From Chloroflexi bacterium UBA6077 (GTDB lineage Bacteria > Chloroflexota > UBA6077), in the NCBI GenBank assembly GCA_002436065.1, contig DIXP01000021.1, forward strand, positions 124,001 through 188,000: a DNA stretch of 64,000 bases, written 5' to 3'. The notes under the pieces were generated by a model. That model did not search any database. It saw only the letters and a list, made by a program, of their open reading frames with translations, and was not told the DNA's origin. Position 1 is the first letter of the stretch; the number at the start of each line of letters is the position of its first letter. Position numbers and translations under genes: made by a program. Shown here one piece after another: positions 53,837 to 63,237 of this stretch.

Positions 53837-54238
53837 CTAGCTTACAGCCCGCCGAATGGCCGAGATGAGGAAGAACCAATCTTCCTCGGTTCGAGGACGC
53901 CTCCCTCGGTATTCGATAGTGGATAAGAGACTGACCTCGTCCTCGGAAAGCCTGTAGAAGTTACGCGCTCTACTCAGCGAAACGGGTAGTTGCTGCCGCT
54001 CGGGAGGTGACGACCGACTCTCCGTGATGCCGAGCAATTGGTGAACGGAGGTATCCAGGGCGTCGGCGATGCGGCACAGAACTACCGCTGAGGGGGAGCG
54101 TCCCTCAGTTGTCTCCAATTCGCAAAGGTAGCTGGCTGAAATCCCTACCTTCCTCGCGAGGCTGGATAGTTTCACAGCCCTTGCGGTGCGAAGCTCCCGG
54201 ATACGCTTTCCCAGGCCGACAGCTACATCTCTTGGCAT
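53837..54238 (-). CDS. XRE-family transcriptional regulator
   Basis: A protein of 133 residues. The N-terminal HTH_3 domain is clear: LGKRIRELRTARAVKLSSLA, then VGISASYLCELETTEGRSPS, then VLCRIADALDTSVHQLLG. The C-terminal half (LSEDEVSLLSTIEYRGRRP) is unassigned. It is divergent from nurA; the 106-nt gap between their starts (54239-54344) must hold both promoters, so it probably controls the nurA-herA-sbcDC operon and itself. No obvious palindrome is visible in the gap. Confidence 0.85.
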   Translation of the reverse strand: MPRDVAVGLGKRIRELRTARAVKLSSLARKVGISASYLCELETTEGRSPSAVVLCRIADALDTSVHQLLGITESRSSPPERQQLPVSLSRARNFYRLSEDEVSLLSTIEYRGRRPRTEEDWFFLISAIRRAVS

Positions 54239-54344
54239 TCTTGTTCGCTCCAGTGAAAAAGATCCAACTAGAACGAATGGATTTGGTTGTTGATGCCTAT
54301 CCGGAAGTATACACTAGCCCAGTAACTACTTGGAGGGTGCAGCG

Positions 54345-55412
54345 ATGCCAAGTCCGCTCTCGGAAGTGCTGGCGAAATACAACGCCCGGCTGCTCGATGA
54401 TTATCCGGTGCTCCCCGTCTTTCCTGGGGACGAACTGGAGGAAAGCGAGGTGGCACCCGAAGAGGGAGAGGTGGAGCGGGACTATGAACTGCCCTTGGAC
54501 CGCTGGGGAGCCATCCCTTCCCGAGAGGGTGGTGGACACCTTCCCACCCGCTACATCGACGGAACCATCGTCGCCCGTACCGTTGGTGCCCTCACGGATC
54601 CCCAGGGCCGTCAGCGGCCGATGCTCCTCGCCGTTATCGGAGCTGCGGCCCTCGAACTGGACTCATCCGTCCTCACCCGACGCGAGATGGACTTCGAGGT
54701 GGAGACACTCCTCGCCATGATAACCAAGGGACTGAAGGACTCGGACCTCCACCAGATGACGTTGGGGCTGGAGGATCTCGGGCTCCGCTTCCTGCAGCTA
54801 CCCGCCCGGACGCTCTCCACCGACTTCGAACTCGCCCGTGCGCACACTTTTGATGGTGCACGGGAGGAGATGCTCCAGGCAGAAAGACGGCTCATGCTTG
54901 CCGGCTTGGACCAGCCGACGCTCGTCGACGGAGTGCTGGAGGACAGGTTGGGCGACCTCGACTCGTGGGATGTGCCCATAGTCGGCGTGGTGAAAAGGCT
55001 CCTTAGAATCCGGCACCACCTCCATCAGGCGGGCATCAACCTGGTCTACACCCTGAGGCCCGGAGAGCGAACCCCTGCCATAGTCCTCCAGACCAAGCCC
55101 AAGCCCTACATGTTCAAACCAGTCGTCAGCTGGTTTCTCAGGCTCAGCGGCGAAGGGCACATCGCTCCCAGCTGGGGAGTCGTTCGGGTTGCCATACCCC
55201 AGGAATACTTCGAGGGGACGCTGGGCAAGAGCTTCGAGGCCATTAACGAGATCTCGGGCTGGCTCTATACGCTGCGGTGCCGCGACCGATCCTACGCCCG
55301 GATGCCCGTGTCGCTGGAGCCCATCGTCAGGGTTGAGGAGCATCTCCAGGCCCTCCGCCCCAGCCTTGATGCCGCCGTTGGCCATTTTGCCGCAGCTGCC
55401 GAGCTTAGATAG
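54345..55412 (+). CDS. nurA: NurA-type 5'-3' nuclease
   Basis: A protein of 355 residues. GGAGGG lies 7 nt before the ATG at 54345. The key motif YIDGTIVARTVGALTD (Asp 72) followed by a strand LLAVIGAAALELD matches the NurA metal site. A second acidic block is LVDGVLEDRLGD, followed by DVPIVGVVKR. NurA nucleases form a ring with the HerA translocase to resect DNA ends. The next gene is HerA-like and the two after that encode Mre11/Rad50, which confirms the assignment. Confidence 0.82.
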   Translation: MPSPLSEVLAKYNARLLDDYPVLPVFPGDELEESEVAPEEGEVERDYELPLDRWGAIPSREGGGHLPTRYIDGTIVARTVGALTDPQGRQRPMLLAVIGAAALELDSSVLTRREMDFEVETLLAMITKGLKDSDLHQMTLGLEDLGLRFLQLPARTLSTDFELARAHTFDGAREEMLQAERRLMLAGLDQPTLVDGVLEDRLGDLDSWDVPIVGVVKRLLRIRHHLHQAGINLVYTLRPGERTPAIVLQTKPKPYMFKPVVSWFLRLSGEGHIAPSWGVVRVAIPQEYFEGTLGKSFEAINEISGWLYTLRCRDRSYARMPVSLEPIVRVEEHLQALRPSLDAAVGHFAAAAELR

Positions 55413-55421
55413 GGGGTGCTA

Positions 55422-57203
55422 ATGATCTCAACCAGCCAGGAAATCCCGGGCAAGTCCGCCATTGTGCTTCGAGGTGACCCGTCCGTCATTGGCAAGGTCG
55501 CATCTCCTCAGGGGAGCGAGTCCACCTCCGAGGAGTTCACCTTCTGGGTCCCGGAAGGGACGATTGTGGAAAAGACCCAGATTGTACGAGCTGTCTCGGA
55601 CTACTGCGGGCAGATTATCTCCTTCCACGCCATCGTGGACGAGGTGCACCGCCGAAGCCGAAGGCGCGACGTGCTGGAGGAAGCCGACCGTTATGGCAGC
55701 GACGTTGGGACCCGCATTCCACTTGACAGCCAGGGGATCACCTACGCCACGGCCAAGATCCTGGCCTCGGTCCCCGCGGTCATGGCTCCCCCGCGGGAGG
55801 AGAGTCCTGTGTACCTGGCGAGCGCGTCGGAAGCGCAGCTGGCCTACGGAGTGGAGCGGATGGCCCATCCTCTCTCGATAGGACTGCTGAAAAACGGGGG
55901 ATCGGCCTACGCTGGATCTGCCTACATCGATCTGGACTACCTTCTCGGGGCCAACGGAGCACACCTGAACGTGAACGGCGTCTCGGGGGTAGCGACGAAA
56001 TCCAGCTTCCTCCTCTGCGTTCTCTACAGCTTGCTCGCTCATTGCCGGAGGATCCAGCAGGAGACGCCGTCCGCACCGGACAGGCCGATGGTGGTTCCCG
56101 TAATCCTGAACGTCAAGTCGACGGATCTGTTCTGGCTCGACCGATGGAACCGGCGATACCTGCCCGAAGAAGAGGCAGGTGTCTGGGACGAGATGGGCCT
56201 TGGTCGTCCCGAGCCTTTTGGGCACGCCCGCTTCCTGGCCCCGGAGCAAGGAGCGGCGCGTGCCCCAGTGCCCATCGGCCGGCCGGTCGAGTCCTACAGC
56301 TGGAGCCTTGCCGACATTGTCGAGAGAGGTCTCTTCGCATACCTCTTCGGCGAGGAGGACAGGGACGATGAGAACTTCCTGGGCCTGCTCCAGGATATCG
56401 AGGCCTTTGTTACGGAGGAGACGCACAACGCAGGGCGTGGCGGACGGTCTCTCAAGTCCAGTGCCCCATCCACCTTCGAAAAGCTCCTGGAGTGGGTACG
56501 GCGCGAGGCGGGCGCCGAGGATCGGACTCGCGCCCTCCAGAACCACCACACTGGCACCTGGCGGAAGTTCTACCGACGCCTGCGCAGAGTGGTCCACGAA
56601 GGCGAGGGTGTGCTCGTACGCCACCTGGAGAGCGGGAAACCCCTGGATGTCACCGCCGACGGTACCAGGGACCCCATCGTCATCGATCTCCAATCGATTC
56701 GCGACCTGGCTCTGCAGAGATTCGTGGTGGCCGCTCTCTTCGCGCAGGTGAGCGAGACGAGAACCGGAACGGATGCCGTGCCGAACCTCACCTACCTAAT
56801 AGTCCTGGACGAGCTCAATCGCTTCGCGCCGAAGGGAGCTAGCGACGCCATCACCCGCCTGATCGAGAAGGTCGTCTCGGAGATGCGCAGCCAGGGCGTC
56901 ATCCTCTTCGGGGCACAGCAACAGGCGAGCCAGGTGTCCCCCAGGGTGATCGAGAACTGCTCCATCAGGGTGCTGGGGAGGACCGGCTCCCTGGAACTCG
57001 ACCAGCCTCTCTGGAGCTTTCTAGGAAGGGGGCCCAAAAGGAGAGCCGCGGCCCTTCAGCCCAACGAGAAGCTGGTGTATCAGGTGAATTTCCGAGAGCC
57101 AATGCAGGTCCGCATGCCCTACCCGTGCTGGGCCATGAGAAGAGACGACGCGAAGGCCCAGTCCACGGGGGGATTCGATAGCCGGGAGGAGTGGGAGGAA
57201 TGA
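55422..57203 (+). CDS. herA: HerA-type DNA translocase with an atypical P-loop
   Basis: A protein of 593 residues; AGGGGGT precedes the ATG at 55422. The ATP site reads NVNGVSGVATKSSF (about residues 183-196), in which GxxGxGKS is replaced by GVSGVATKSS. I recall similar loops in HerA homologues of other bacteria, so this is probably a family variant. The Walker B LIVLDELNRFAPK (about 460) and FGAQQQASQVS sensor are typical of HerA/FtsK-type ATPases. It should pump DNA into NurA. Spacing from nurA is 9 nt, and it overlaps sbcD by 4 nt (ATGA). Confidence 0.85.
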   Translation: MISTSQEIPGKSAIVLRGDPSVIGKVASPQGSESTSEEFTFWVPEGTIVEKTQIVRAVSDYCGQIISFHAIVDEVHRRSRRRDVLEEADRYGSDVGTRIPLDSQGITYATAKILASVPAVMAPPREESPVYLASASEAQLAYGVERMAHPLSIGLLKNGGSAYAGSAYIDLDYLLGANGAHLNVNGVSGVATKSSFLLCVLYSLLAHCRRIQQETPSAPDRPMVVPVILNVKSTDLFWLDRWNRRYLPEEEAGVWDEMGLGRPEPFGHARFLAPEQGAARAPVPIGRPVESYSWSLADIVERGLFAYLFGEEDRDDENFLGLLQDIEAFVTEETHNAGRGGRSLKSSAPSTFEKLLEWVRREAGAEDRTRALQNHHTGTWRKFYRRLRRVVHEGEGVLVRHLESGKPLDVTADGTRDPIVIDLQSIRDLALQRFVVAALFAQVSETRTGTDAVPNLTYLIVLDELNRFAPKGASDAITRLIEKVVSEMRSQGVILFGAQQQASQVSPRVIENCSIRVLGRTGSLELDQPLWSFLGRGPKRRAAALQPNEKLVYQVNFREPMQVRMPYPCWAMRRDDAKAQSTGGFDSREEWEE

Positions 57204-58396
57204 GACTTCTGCACACCGCTGACTGGCACCTCGGGGACCGGCTTGGGACGGTCGACCGGGCCCAGGACCAGATGAGATCCATCGAGGCGATACTAGCCCA
57301 CTGCGAGGAGAACCGCGTCGACGTCCTGGTCGTGGCGGGGGATGTCTTCAACGACTATGCGACCGACAATCTCTCGGGGCTGATGAGGGAGTTCGCTCGT
57401 CGCCTCGCGCCGTGCTTTCGCAGGGGAATGCGCGTATTGCTCCTTTCGGGCAACCACGACAAGGAGCAGATGTTCCAGCTTCTGGAGATGGTCCAGACCT
57501 ACTCGGGGCCGGAGGCGGCCAGACGCCTGTATTTCGTGGGCCGCCCGCGCATCTTAAGGTTGGAGGACCCTAGCACTGACTCTTTCGTCCAGTTTGCCCT
57601 GGCACCGTACCCGACCGTCCGCAGGTACATCGAGAACGACAGCCAGGTAAAGGGGCTGATGGCCGCGGAGCGACGGCAGCTCCTTGCCCGGGCATTCGCA
57701 TCGAAGATTGAGGAGGCCAGGGGCGAGGTCGACGCGGCCATTCCCTCTGTCCTGGTTTCTCACGTTTACGTTCGCGGCACCGAGACGAGCACGCTTTACA
57801 GGATGAACGAGGAGGACGATATTCCAGTCGAGCCCTCAGACATCCCGACCTGGTCCTACGTCGCCCTCGGCCACATCCACAAGGCGCAGGAGATCGGCGC
57901 TAGAAGCACTGTGCGCTACTCTGGCAGCCCTGACCGGATGGACCTGGGGGAGCGCAACGACCAGAAGTCCTGCGTGATGGTAGATATCGGCAGGGGCAGC
58001 GTTGCCGACTCCATGGTTCTGCTGCCACTTCCTGTCACCCCAATGTACAGCATCAGGGTGAACCCGGGCGATGACATCGACCAAATGGCTTCCCTGTACC
58101 CCGATCACGAGCGAGCCCTGGTGCATCTCGACGTCACATGGCGCCCTGGTGCGGACAATATCTCGGCCATGGTCGCTGAACTCCGGCGAATATTTCCCAG
58201 GCACTTCCGTCTCGACCAGCGGCCTCTCACCGAAGCATCGGTGGCCCGCCGGCTGGACTCCGATCCTCTGGACATGACGTCAACGGTTAGAGCTTACCTG
58301 GCGAGGAAACTGGAGCCGGGCAGCGGCCGAGACAGGATCTTTGCCCTGGCCGACGAACTGGTTGAAGAGGTGCGAAATGCTGCCCTTGCGGATTGA
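57200..58396 (+). CDS. sbcD: SbcD/Mre11 nuclease
   Basis: A protein of 398 residues from the ATG at 57200, inside the herA stop. All phosphoesterase motifs are present: LLHTADWHLGD (D8, H10), VVAGDVFND, LLSGNHDKE, SHVYVRG and ALGHIHKAQ. It is a manganese-dependent 3'-5' exo- and endonuclease that opens blocked or hairpin ends together with the Rad50 partner coded next. The C-terminal capping domain and Rad50-binding helices look complete. Length is normal for bacterial SbcD. Confidence 0.95.
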   Translation: MRLLHTADWHLGDRLGTVDRAQDQMRSIEAILAHCEENRVDVLVVAGDVFNDYATDNLSGLMREFARRLAPCFRRGMRVLLLSGNHDKEQMFQLLEMVQTYSGPEAARRLYFVGRPRILRLEDPSTDSFVQFALAPYPTVRRYIENDSQVKGLMAAERRQLLARAFASKIEEARGEVDAAIPSVLVSHVYVRGTETSTLYRMNEEDDIPVEPSDIPTWSYVALGHIHKAQEIGARSTVRYSGSPDRMDLGERNDQKSCVMVDIGRGSVADSMVLLPLPVTPMYSIRVNPGDDIDQMASLYPDHERALVHLDVTWRPGADNISAMVAELRRIFPRHFRLDQRPLTEASVARRLDSDPLDMTSTVRAYLARKLEPGSGRDRIFALADELVEEVRNAALAD

Positions 58397-61300
58397 GCTT
58401 GAAGGGTTCCTCTGCTATCGGGACAAGACGGTCCTCGACTTCCGCGGGGAGACCCTCTGGCCCATCACGGGCCCCAACGCCGCGGGCAAGTCGGCCATCT
58501 TCGATGCGATGACCTATGTACTATATGGTGAACACAGGGGCGGCCGGATCCACGAGGAACGGCTTATGAGCCATCGCGGCGACTTCACCCGCGCCGCCCT
58601 CGATTTCAGAGCCGGGGAGCATGCCTATCGGGTGGAGCGCACCATGTCCAGGCGCCCTTCCCGGGGCCGAAGGCTCCTCGCGAGGCCGACGAAGACCTGG
58701 GGGGCCTGGAGCATCGATCCGGAGGAGTGCGGCGAGGGAATCCCGATCCCCAATACGAGCAGCCAAGCGGAACTGGAAGCGTGGGTAGAGAAGACGGTAG
58801 GACTTACCTACAGGACCTTTACCAGTTCGGTACTCCTGCAGCAGGGAAACACCGACCGCTTCACCCTGGCGACACCCGGGCAGAGGAAGGACATCCTTCT
58901 TGAGTTGCTCGATCTAGATGTCTACAAGAAGCTGGAGGAAAGGGCCAGATTCCACCAGAGCAAGAAGAAGGATCGCCTGGACGAGCTTTCCGTAGAACCC
59001 GGGCGTTTCCAGGGCGTGAGCTGCGAGGCCCTGATCCAGGTAAACGGCGAGAGGCGAGAGGCCAAGCGGCTTCTAGCGGCGAGTAGGGCGGACTCGGAAA
59101 GGGCACACCTGGCCCGCGGCAATGCGACCCTCTTCGAGTCCCTTTCCCGAAGCCTCTTGGAGATCCAGGGGCGTCTTGCAAACGCACGAGAAGTCCTTCG
59201 TGATGAAGCCTCCATCACCGGCGAGCACGAGGAATACTGCCGGCTAGAGAGCTCGCTGCCCGTTCTGGAGCAAATGGTCGACTACCGGCGACGAGCGGCT
59301 CTTGCCCGGGCCGAGGCGGAGAGTCTGATGGGCCAGGCTGGAGCGGTTGATCTGGAAGAGCTTATTGCCGCGAAGAGCCAGGCGATTCTAGCGGAGGCGT
59401 CGGCTGCGCTCCTTCTTTCAGAGGCTCGGAGGGTCGCTCAACAGGCTCGGCAGGGGGCCGAGTCTCTTCGGCCGGCGGCGGAAGCCGGCAGGACTCTGCT
59501 GGGCCTTGCCAGGAACCGCGAGGAGGAAGGGGGACGGCTCGACGAGTACAGGGGTCGGCTCGCAGCCCACTATCAGGTACGTGCACGGTTCGATGAGTGT
59601 GAGCAGGCGGCAAGGATCCTGCCCGACCTCAACGTCCTCGCCGAGCAACGGGCGCTCGCCCGCACACTTTCCGAAGAGTCCACCACTCTCTCGGAACAAG
59701 CAACTGGACTTAACGAAGAGGGCGGGCAGCTCAAGGAGCGGGCCGGCGCCTTGAGAGCCGAGGAAAAGAAGGCGAGGGAAGAGTCCTCGCGGCTGGGACT
59801 CGTCCGGGCGGGACTGTTGGCGGACCATGCGCGTGCCGATGAGGAGCTTCGGATCAGGAGGGATGCGAGTACCGAGAGCACGTGCAGCCGCTGCGGACAG
59901 AGAATCGAGGCCGCCCAGATCCAGATGGAAATCGCCGACGCAGCGGCAAGGCTGGACGACCTGGCTAGACACATAGGGGAACTTGACGCGGCGATAGACG
60001 AGCTCTCCAGGAGCGCAGACGAGTCGGGGACCCTGGCCAAGGATGCTGAGGACCGGCTCGGCATCCTCGCTGGCAGCCTCGGACGGATAGAAAGACGGGT
60101 CGACCTGGACCAGCAGAAGCTAGATGCAGCCCGCGAGTTAATCCGCTCAGCCCTGGAAAGGTTGCCGGAGCCCTACACAAGCGCCGCTGCCGCGGACAGT
60201 TATCCCGGCCCAGACGATTTGTCTCGCACCGCGGCCCTGGCATCCGACCTCGGTCCGTCACGGAAGAGCAAGGAGCAGCTTGACCTTCTTCTTAGCCGTG
60301 TCGACCTCTTGGAGACTCAGCTGCAGGGTTGGACCCTCCAGGAAGAAGAGCTGAAGTCTCGGTTTCCTGGCGAGGATCTCACCGCGGCCGTGCCTCGCCA
60401 TCAAGTGGCGCTTGTTAGGGCGGCCGACCTGGCTCGGGCCGAAGAAGATGCGGAACGCACGGCTACCGAGGTCTCGAAGGCGGCTAGGAGTGCGTGTGAG
60501 GTGGCGGAAGAGGCCAGTAGGGCAAAGCAAGAGCTCCTCGACCAGGCGGATGGAGCGACGAGGGACGCCCGCGAGCTGGAGAGCGCGGCCTCAGCTCTCA
60601 CATCCAGCCTTGCCGCTTCCTGGCCGAACGCCGCGAGCGTAGGCGAGGGAGACCTAGAAGTCCTGAGGGAGCGGCTCGGCGAACTGTCCGAGTCCACCGG
60701 GCGCAAGGTCCGTCTTGAAGAGGCTCGGCGCGACCTTAGGGAGCAGCCTCAGGAGCTCGCTCGCCTGGAGGGGGAGATAGCGGCGATCCCCGAGGAAGAC
60801 CGCGTAGCAGTGGACCAGGCCGAAGAACGCATGGCCGAGGCTGCTCTTAACGTGAGGACGTGGCAGCGAAGGTGGCAGGAGATGGACAACCAGGCGCGAT
60901 CCCTTGCCAGCCGGTACGGGGAGCGGGTGAAGCTGAAGAGGGAGGAAGACCGGGTAACCAATCTGTACGAGGACTACAAGTACCTGGCCAAGGAATTCGG
61001 CAAGGACGGCCTGCGATCCTGGCTGGTCGAGGGGGCGCAGGAGGCAATCGGGTACGCGGCGAACGATTTCCTCGCCAGGATCTCGGGCAGCACCCTGAGG
61101 CTGGAGATGATTCAGACCGGAGACGAACTGGAGATTCTGGTGACCGACTTCTCTTCTGGACAGGAGCCCATCGACGTTCACTTCATGTCTGGCAGCCAGA
61201 AGTTCCGAACTTCGGTCGCCCTGGCTCTGGCAATCGGGCAGTACTCTGGAGGAGGATCCAGGCGAATTCGTTCTGTCATCGTCGACGAGGGGTTCGGGAG

Positions 61301-61478
61301 CCTGGACACCCAGGGACGCCAGGACATGATAGATCAGTTGAGGGAGCTGAAGGGCGTGCTGGACCGAGTGATCTTCGTTTCTCATCAAGAGGAGCTCCAT
61401 TCGGCCTTCCCGAACGGGTATCACATCGAGAAGGTGAATGGGAGCTCACGGGTAACCTTGCGGTCGGACGGCGCCTAG
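58377..61478 (+). CDS. sbcC: SbcC/Rad50 ATPase
   Basis: A protein of 1033 residues from the ATG at 58377, overlapping sbcD by 20 nt. Walker A GPNAAGKS (32-39) and the Q-loop region VLLQQGNTDRF lie in the first lobe. Long coiled coils flank the zinc hook CSRCG near residue 503. The second lobe carries signature FMSGSQKFRTS, Walker B VIVDEGFGSLD (about 968) and H-loop VSHQEEL. It forms the SMC-like clamp that positions SbcD on DNA ends. In this operon it likely works with HerA-NurA, as in archaeal end resection. Confidence 0.95.
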   Translation: MLPLRIELEGFLCYRDKTVLDFRGETLWPITGPNAAGKSAIFDAMTYVLYGEHRGGRIHEERLMSHRGDFTRAALDFRAGEHAYRVERTMSRRPSRGRRLLARPTKTWGAWSIDPEECGEGIPIPNTSSQAELEAWVEKTVGLTYRTFTSSVLLQQGNTDRFTLATPGQRKDILLELLDLDVYKKLEERARFHQSKKKDRLDELSVEPGRFQGVSCEALIQVNGERREAKRLLAASRADSERAHLARGNATLFESLSRSLLEIQGRLANAREVLRDEASITGEHEEYCRLESSLPVLEQMVDYRRRAALARAEAESLMGQAGAVDLEELIAAKSQAILAEASAALLLSEARRVAQQARQGAESLRPAAEAGRTLLGLARNREEEGGRLDEYRGRLAAHYQVRARFDECEQAARILPDLNVLAEQRALARTLSEESTTLSEQATGLNEEGGQLKERAGALRAEEKKAREESSRLGLVRAGLLADHARADEELRIRRDASTESTCSRCGQRIEAAQIQMEIADAAARLDDLARHIGELDAAIDELSRSADESGTLAKDAEDRLGILAGSLGRIERRVDLDQQKLDAARELIRSALERLPEPYTSAAAADSYPGPDDLSRTAALASDLGPSRKSKEQLDLLLSRVDLLETQLQGWTLQEEELKSRFPGEDLTAAVPRHQVALVRAADLARAEEDAERTATEVSKAARSACEVAEEASRAKQELLDQADGATRDARELESAASALTSSLAASWPNAASVGEGDLEVLRERLGELSESTGRKVRLEEARRDLREQPQELARLEGEIAAIPEEDRVAVDQAEERMAEAALNVRTWQRRWQEMDNQARSLASRYGERVKLKREEDRVTNLYEDYKYLAKEFGKDGLRSWLVEGAQEAIGYAANDFLARISGSTLRLEMIQTGDELEILVTDFSSGQEPIDVHFMSGSQKFRTSVALALAIGQYSGGGSRRIRSVIVDEGFGSLDTQGRQDMIDQLRELKGVLDRVIFVSHQEELHSAFPNGYHIEKVNGSSRVTLRSDGA

Positions 61479-61641
61479 ACGGATCGCCACCGCTTTCGGG
61501 CTAGACTTTCTCGTGGGGTCGAAATCTCGTGGCCACGATGCCACGACTTGGAGAGTCAGCGCCTAATAATAGACTTGCTAACTCACGAACTCAGATCGTC
61601 CCAGGAAGCAACCTGGCGCTGACTCTTGGCGGGGGTATGGA

Positions 61642-63237
61642 ATGTCTGGTGTGGAGAAGTCTTCGGCGGAGGGTTCTGCCACGCAGGGAAGGGTTCCTCT
61701 GCGAGGCAGGGAGGACGTGCGCCGGTTCTACCACTACCTCAGTCCAAGCCTCAAGATCGACACCGTGGATCGATACCAGGCGATCATGCGCGTCTTCCAT
61801 GAGTTCCATGCCTTCCACTATCGGGACGAGCTCCGCCTTGAAGACGTATGGTCGCGGATCTACGGCGACTTCGACGATAGCTACACCCCCGAACAGTGCA
61901 GGGCGGACCTCGCCGCCCTTGCCTCCGAGGAATACGGAAACCTCACGATTAACCTGGACGTGTTCCATGAACGCGAGAGCAGGGCCAGTCTTGCCGACCC
62001 TGTCCCCGCTTATGGGGCAAGGAAAGAGGCGCTGCGCATCGAGGAGACGTTCCTGGATATCGAGCAGAGCACCTGGTCCACGGGGGCTCTTAGTCGAACC
62101 GAGGTCGATCAACTCCTGGAGTCCCTCCTTCGAGTCGACGACATCCTGAAGGGCAAGGCGAAGGGCGTGCGTGAGGGTGAGCTAGCTGAGACCTGGCGCC
62201 TCGCCGCCCGACAATCGAGCCTGATCCAGCAAGACACCCGGGACTTCATGGGCAAGCTGGCGTCTTCCCGTCAGAAGATATCCGGAATCGACGTAGAGGG
62301 ATACGATGAACACAAGCGGCTTCTGGTCAACTACATAGAGAGCTACCTCGGCGTGATCGACAACGCTTGCGTGCGTATGGAAGAGCTCTTCACGGTCTGG
62401 AAGAAACGCGGCTATTTCGAGCGTGTTCGCCTGGCCCTGATCGAATACGTATCCACCAACCTGCTCATGGGCCCGGATGAGGAGAAGCTCACTCAGCTCA
62501 CCGACGAGACCATTGCAGCAGTCACCAACTGGGTATGGGGCCTGCGCTGGCTGGAATCCTTCCGCAGGACGGCCTCGCGAGAGGTTTCCATGCTCCTGGA
62601 GATCGCTCGGGCGATCTCGGCGACCGCCCGTATGGACAAGGGCTTTCTTGCGGAGCTAGAGGCTTTTGCCAAGAGTCTTCTCGCGATGAATGACCAGGAG
62701 AGCGCCGCCCAGGCCGTCTCGATTGCCCTTGGACAGGCGCCTCCTAGAGTGATCGCCGAGAGCCTCACCGCTTATGTCCCCGTCGATGCCGATCCGTGGG
62801 CGGGCGAGCCGCCGCGCCCCTTGGAGCTAAGAAGCCCGCGGCGGGGGAGCACGGGCAGCTCGGACGAGGGGCTTTCGGTCCAGGACGATGATGAGGCGCT
62901 TCTCGCCGACTTCGCTGCCGAGAAAGCCAGGAAGGCCCAGCGCCTGGCGAGAATTCGCCACGTGTTCGGGGACGGCGAGGTGCGGGAAGTGACGTCGACT
63001 CTGTTGCGCGACGACGACGACATCCTCGTCCTGGGGGAGATACTGAGCGCCTGCATGGAGAGCTCGAAACACCACGCGGATCAAGAAGACGGCGGCACGA
63101 TCTGTCTCCTGAACCCCGATGAACAGCACATCGTCCACGTGAGCTCGGAGAACGGCAGCAACTGCTGGCTGCCGGCCTTCGCGTTCCAGCGCGTGCCAAC
63201 CGTCGACGCGGAGAGAGCAGATGCCGATAGGCTCTAG
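61642..63237 (+). CDS. DUF2397/TIGR02677 protein (Wadjet type III JetA-like)
   Basis: A protein of 531 residues; GGGGGT lies just upstream of the ATG. The N-terminus, VRRFYHYLSPSLKIDTVDRY then QAIMRVFHEFHAFHYRDELR and LAALASEEYGNLTINLDV, is typical of DUF2397. ALRIEETFLDIEQSTWSTGA also fits. The C-terminal third is a low-complexity acidic linker followed by a small domain. In Wadjet type III, DUF2397 corresponds to JetA, a kleisin-like partner of the SMC-type protein JetC. The system restricts plasmids by cleaving small circular DNA. It lies 163 nt after sbcC, so it may have its own promoter. Confidence 0.8.
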   Translation: MSGVEKSSAEGSATQGRVPLRGREDVRRFYHYLSPSLKIDTVDRYQAIMRVFHEFHAFHYRDELRLEDVWSRIYGDFDDSYTPEQCRADLAALASEEYGNLTINLDVFHERESRASLADPVPAYGARKEALRIEETFLDIEQSTWSTGALSRTEVDQLLESLLRVDDILKGKAKGVREGELAETWRLAARQSSLIQQDTRDFMGKLASSRQKISGIDVEGYDEHKRLLVNYIESYLGVIDNACVRMEELFTVWKKRGYFERVRLALIEYVSTNLLMGPDEEKLTQLTDETIAAVTNWVWGLRWLESFRRTASREVSMLLEIARAISATARMDKGFLAELEAFAKSLLAMNDQESAAQAVSIALGQAPPRVIAESLTAYVPVDADPWAGEPPRPLELRSPRRGSTGSSDEGLSVQDDDEALLADFAAEKARKAQRLARIRHVFGDGEVREVTSTLLRDDDDILVLGEILSACMESSKHHADQEDGGTICLLNPDEQHIVHVSSENGSNCWLPAFAFQRVPTVDAERADADRL

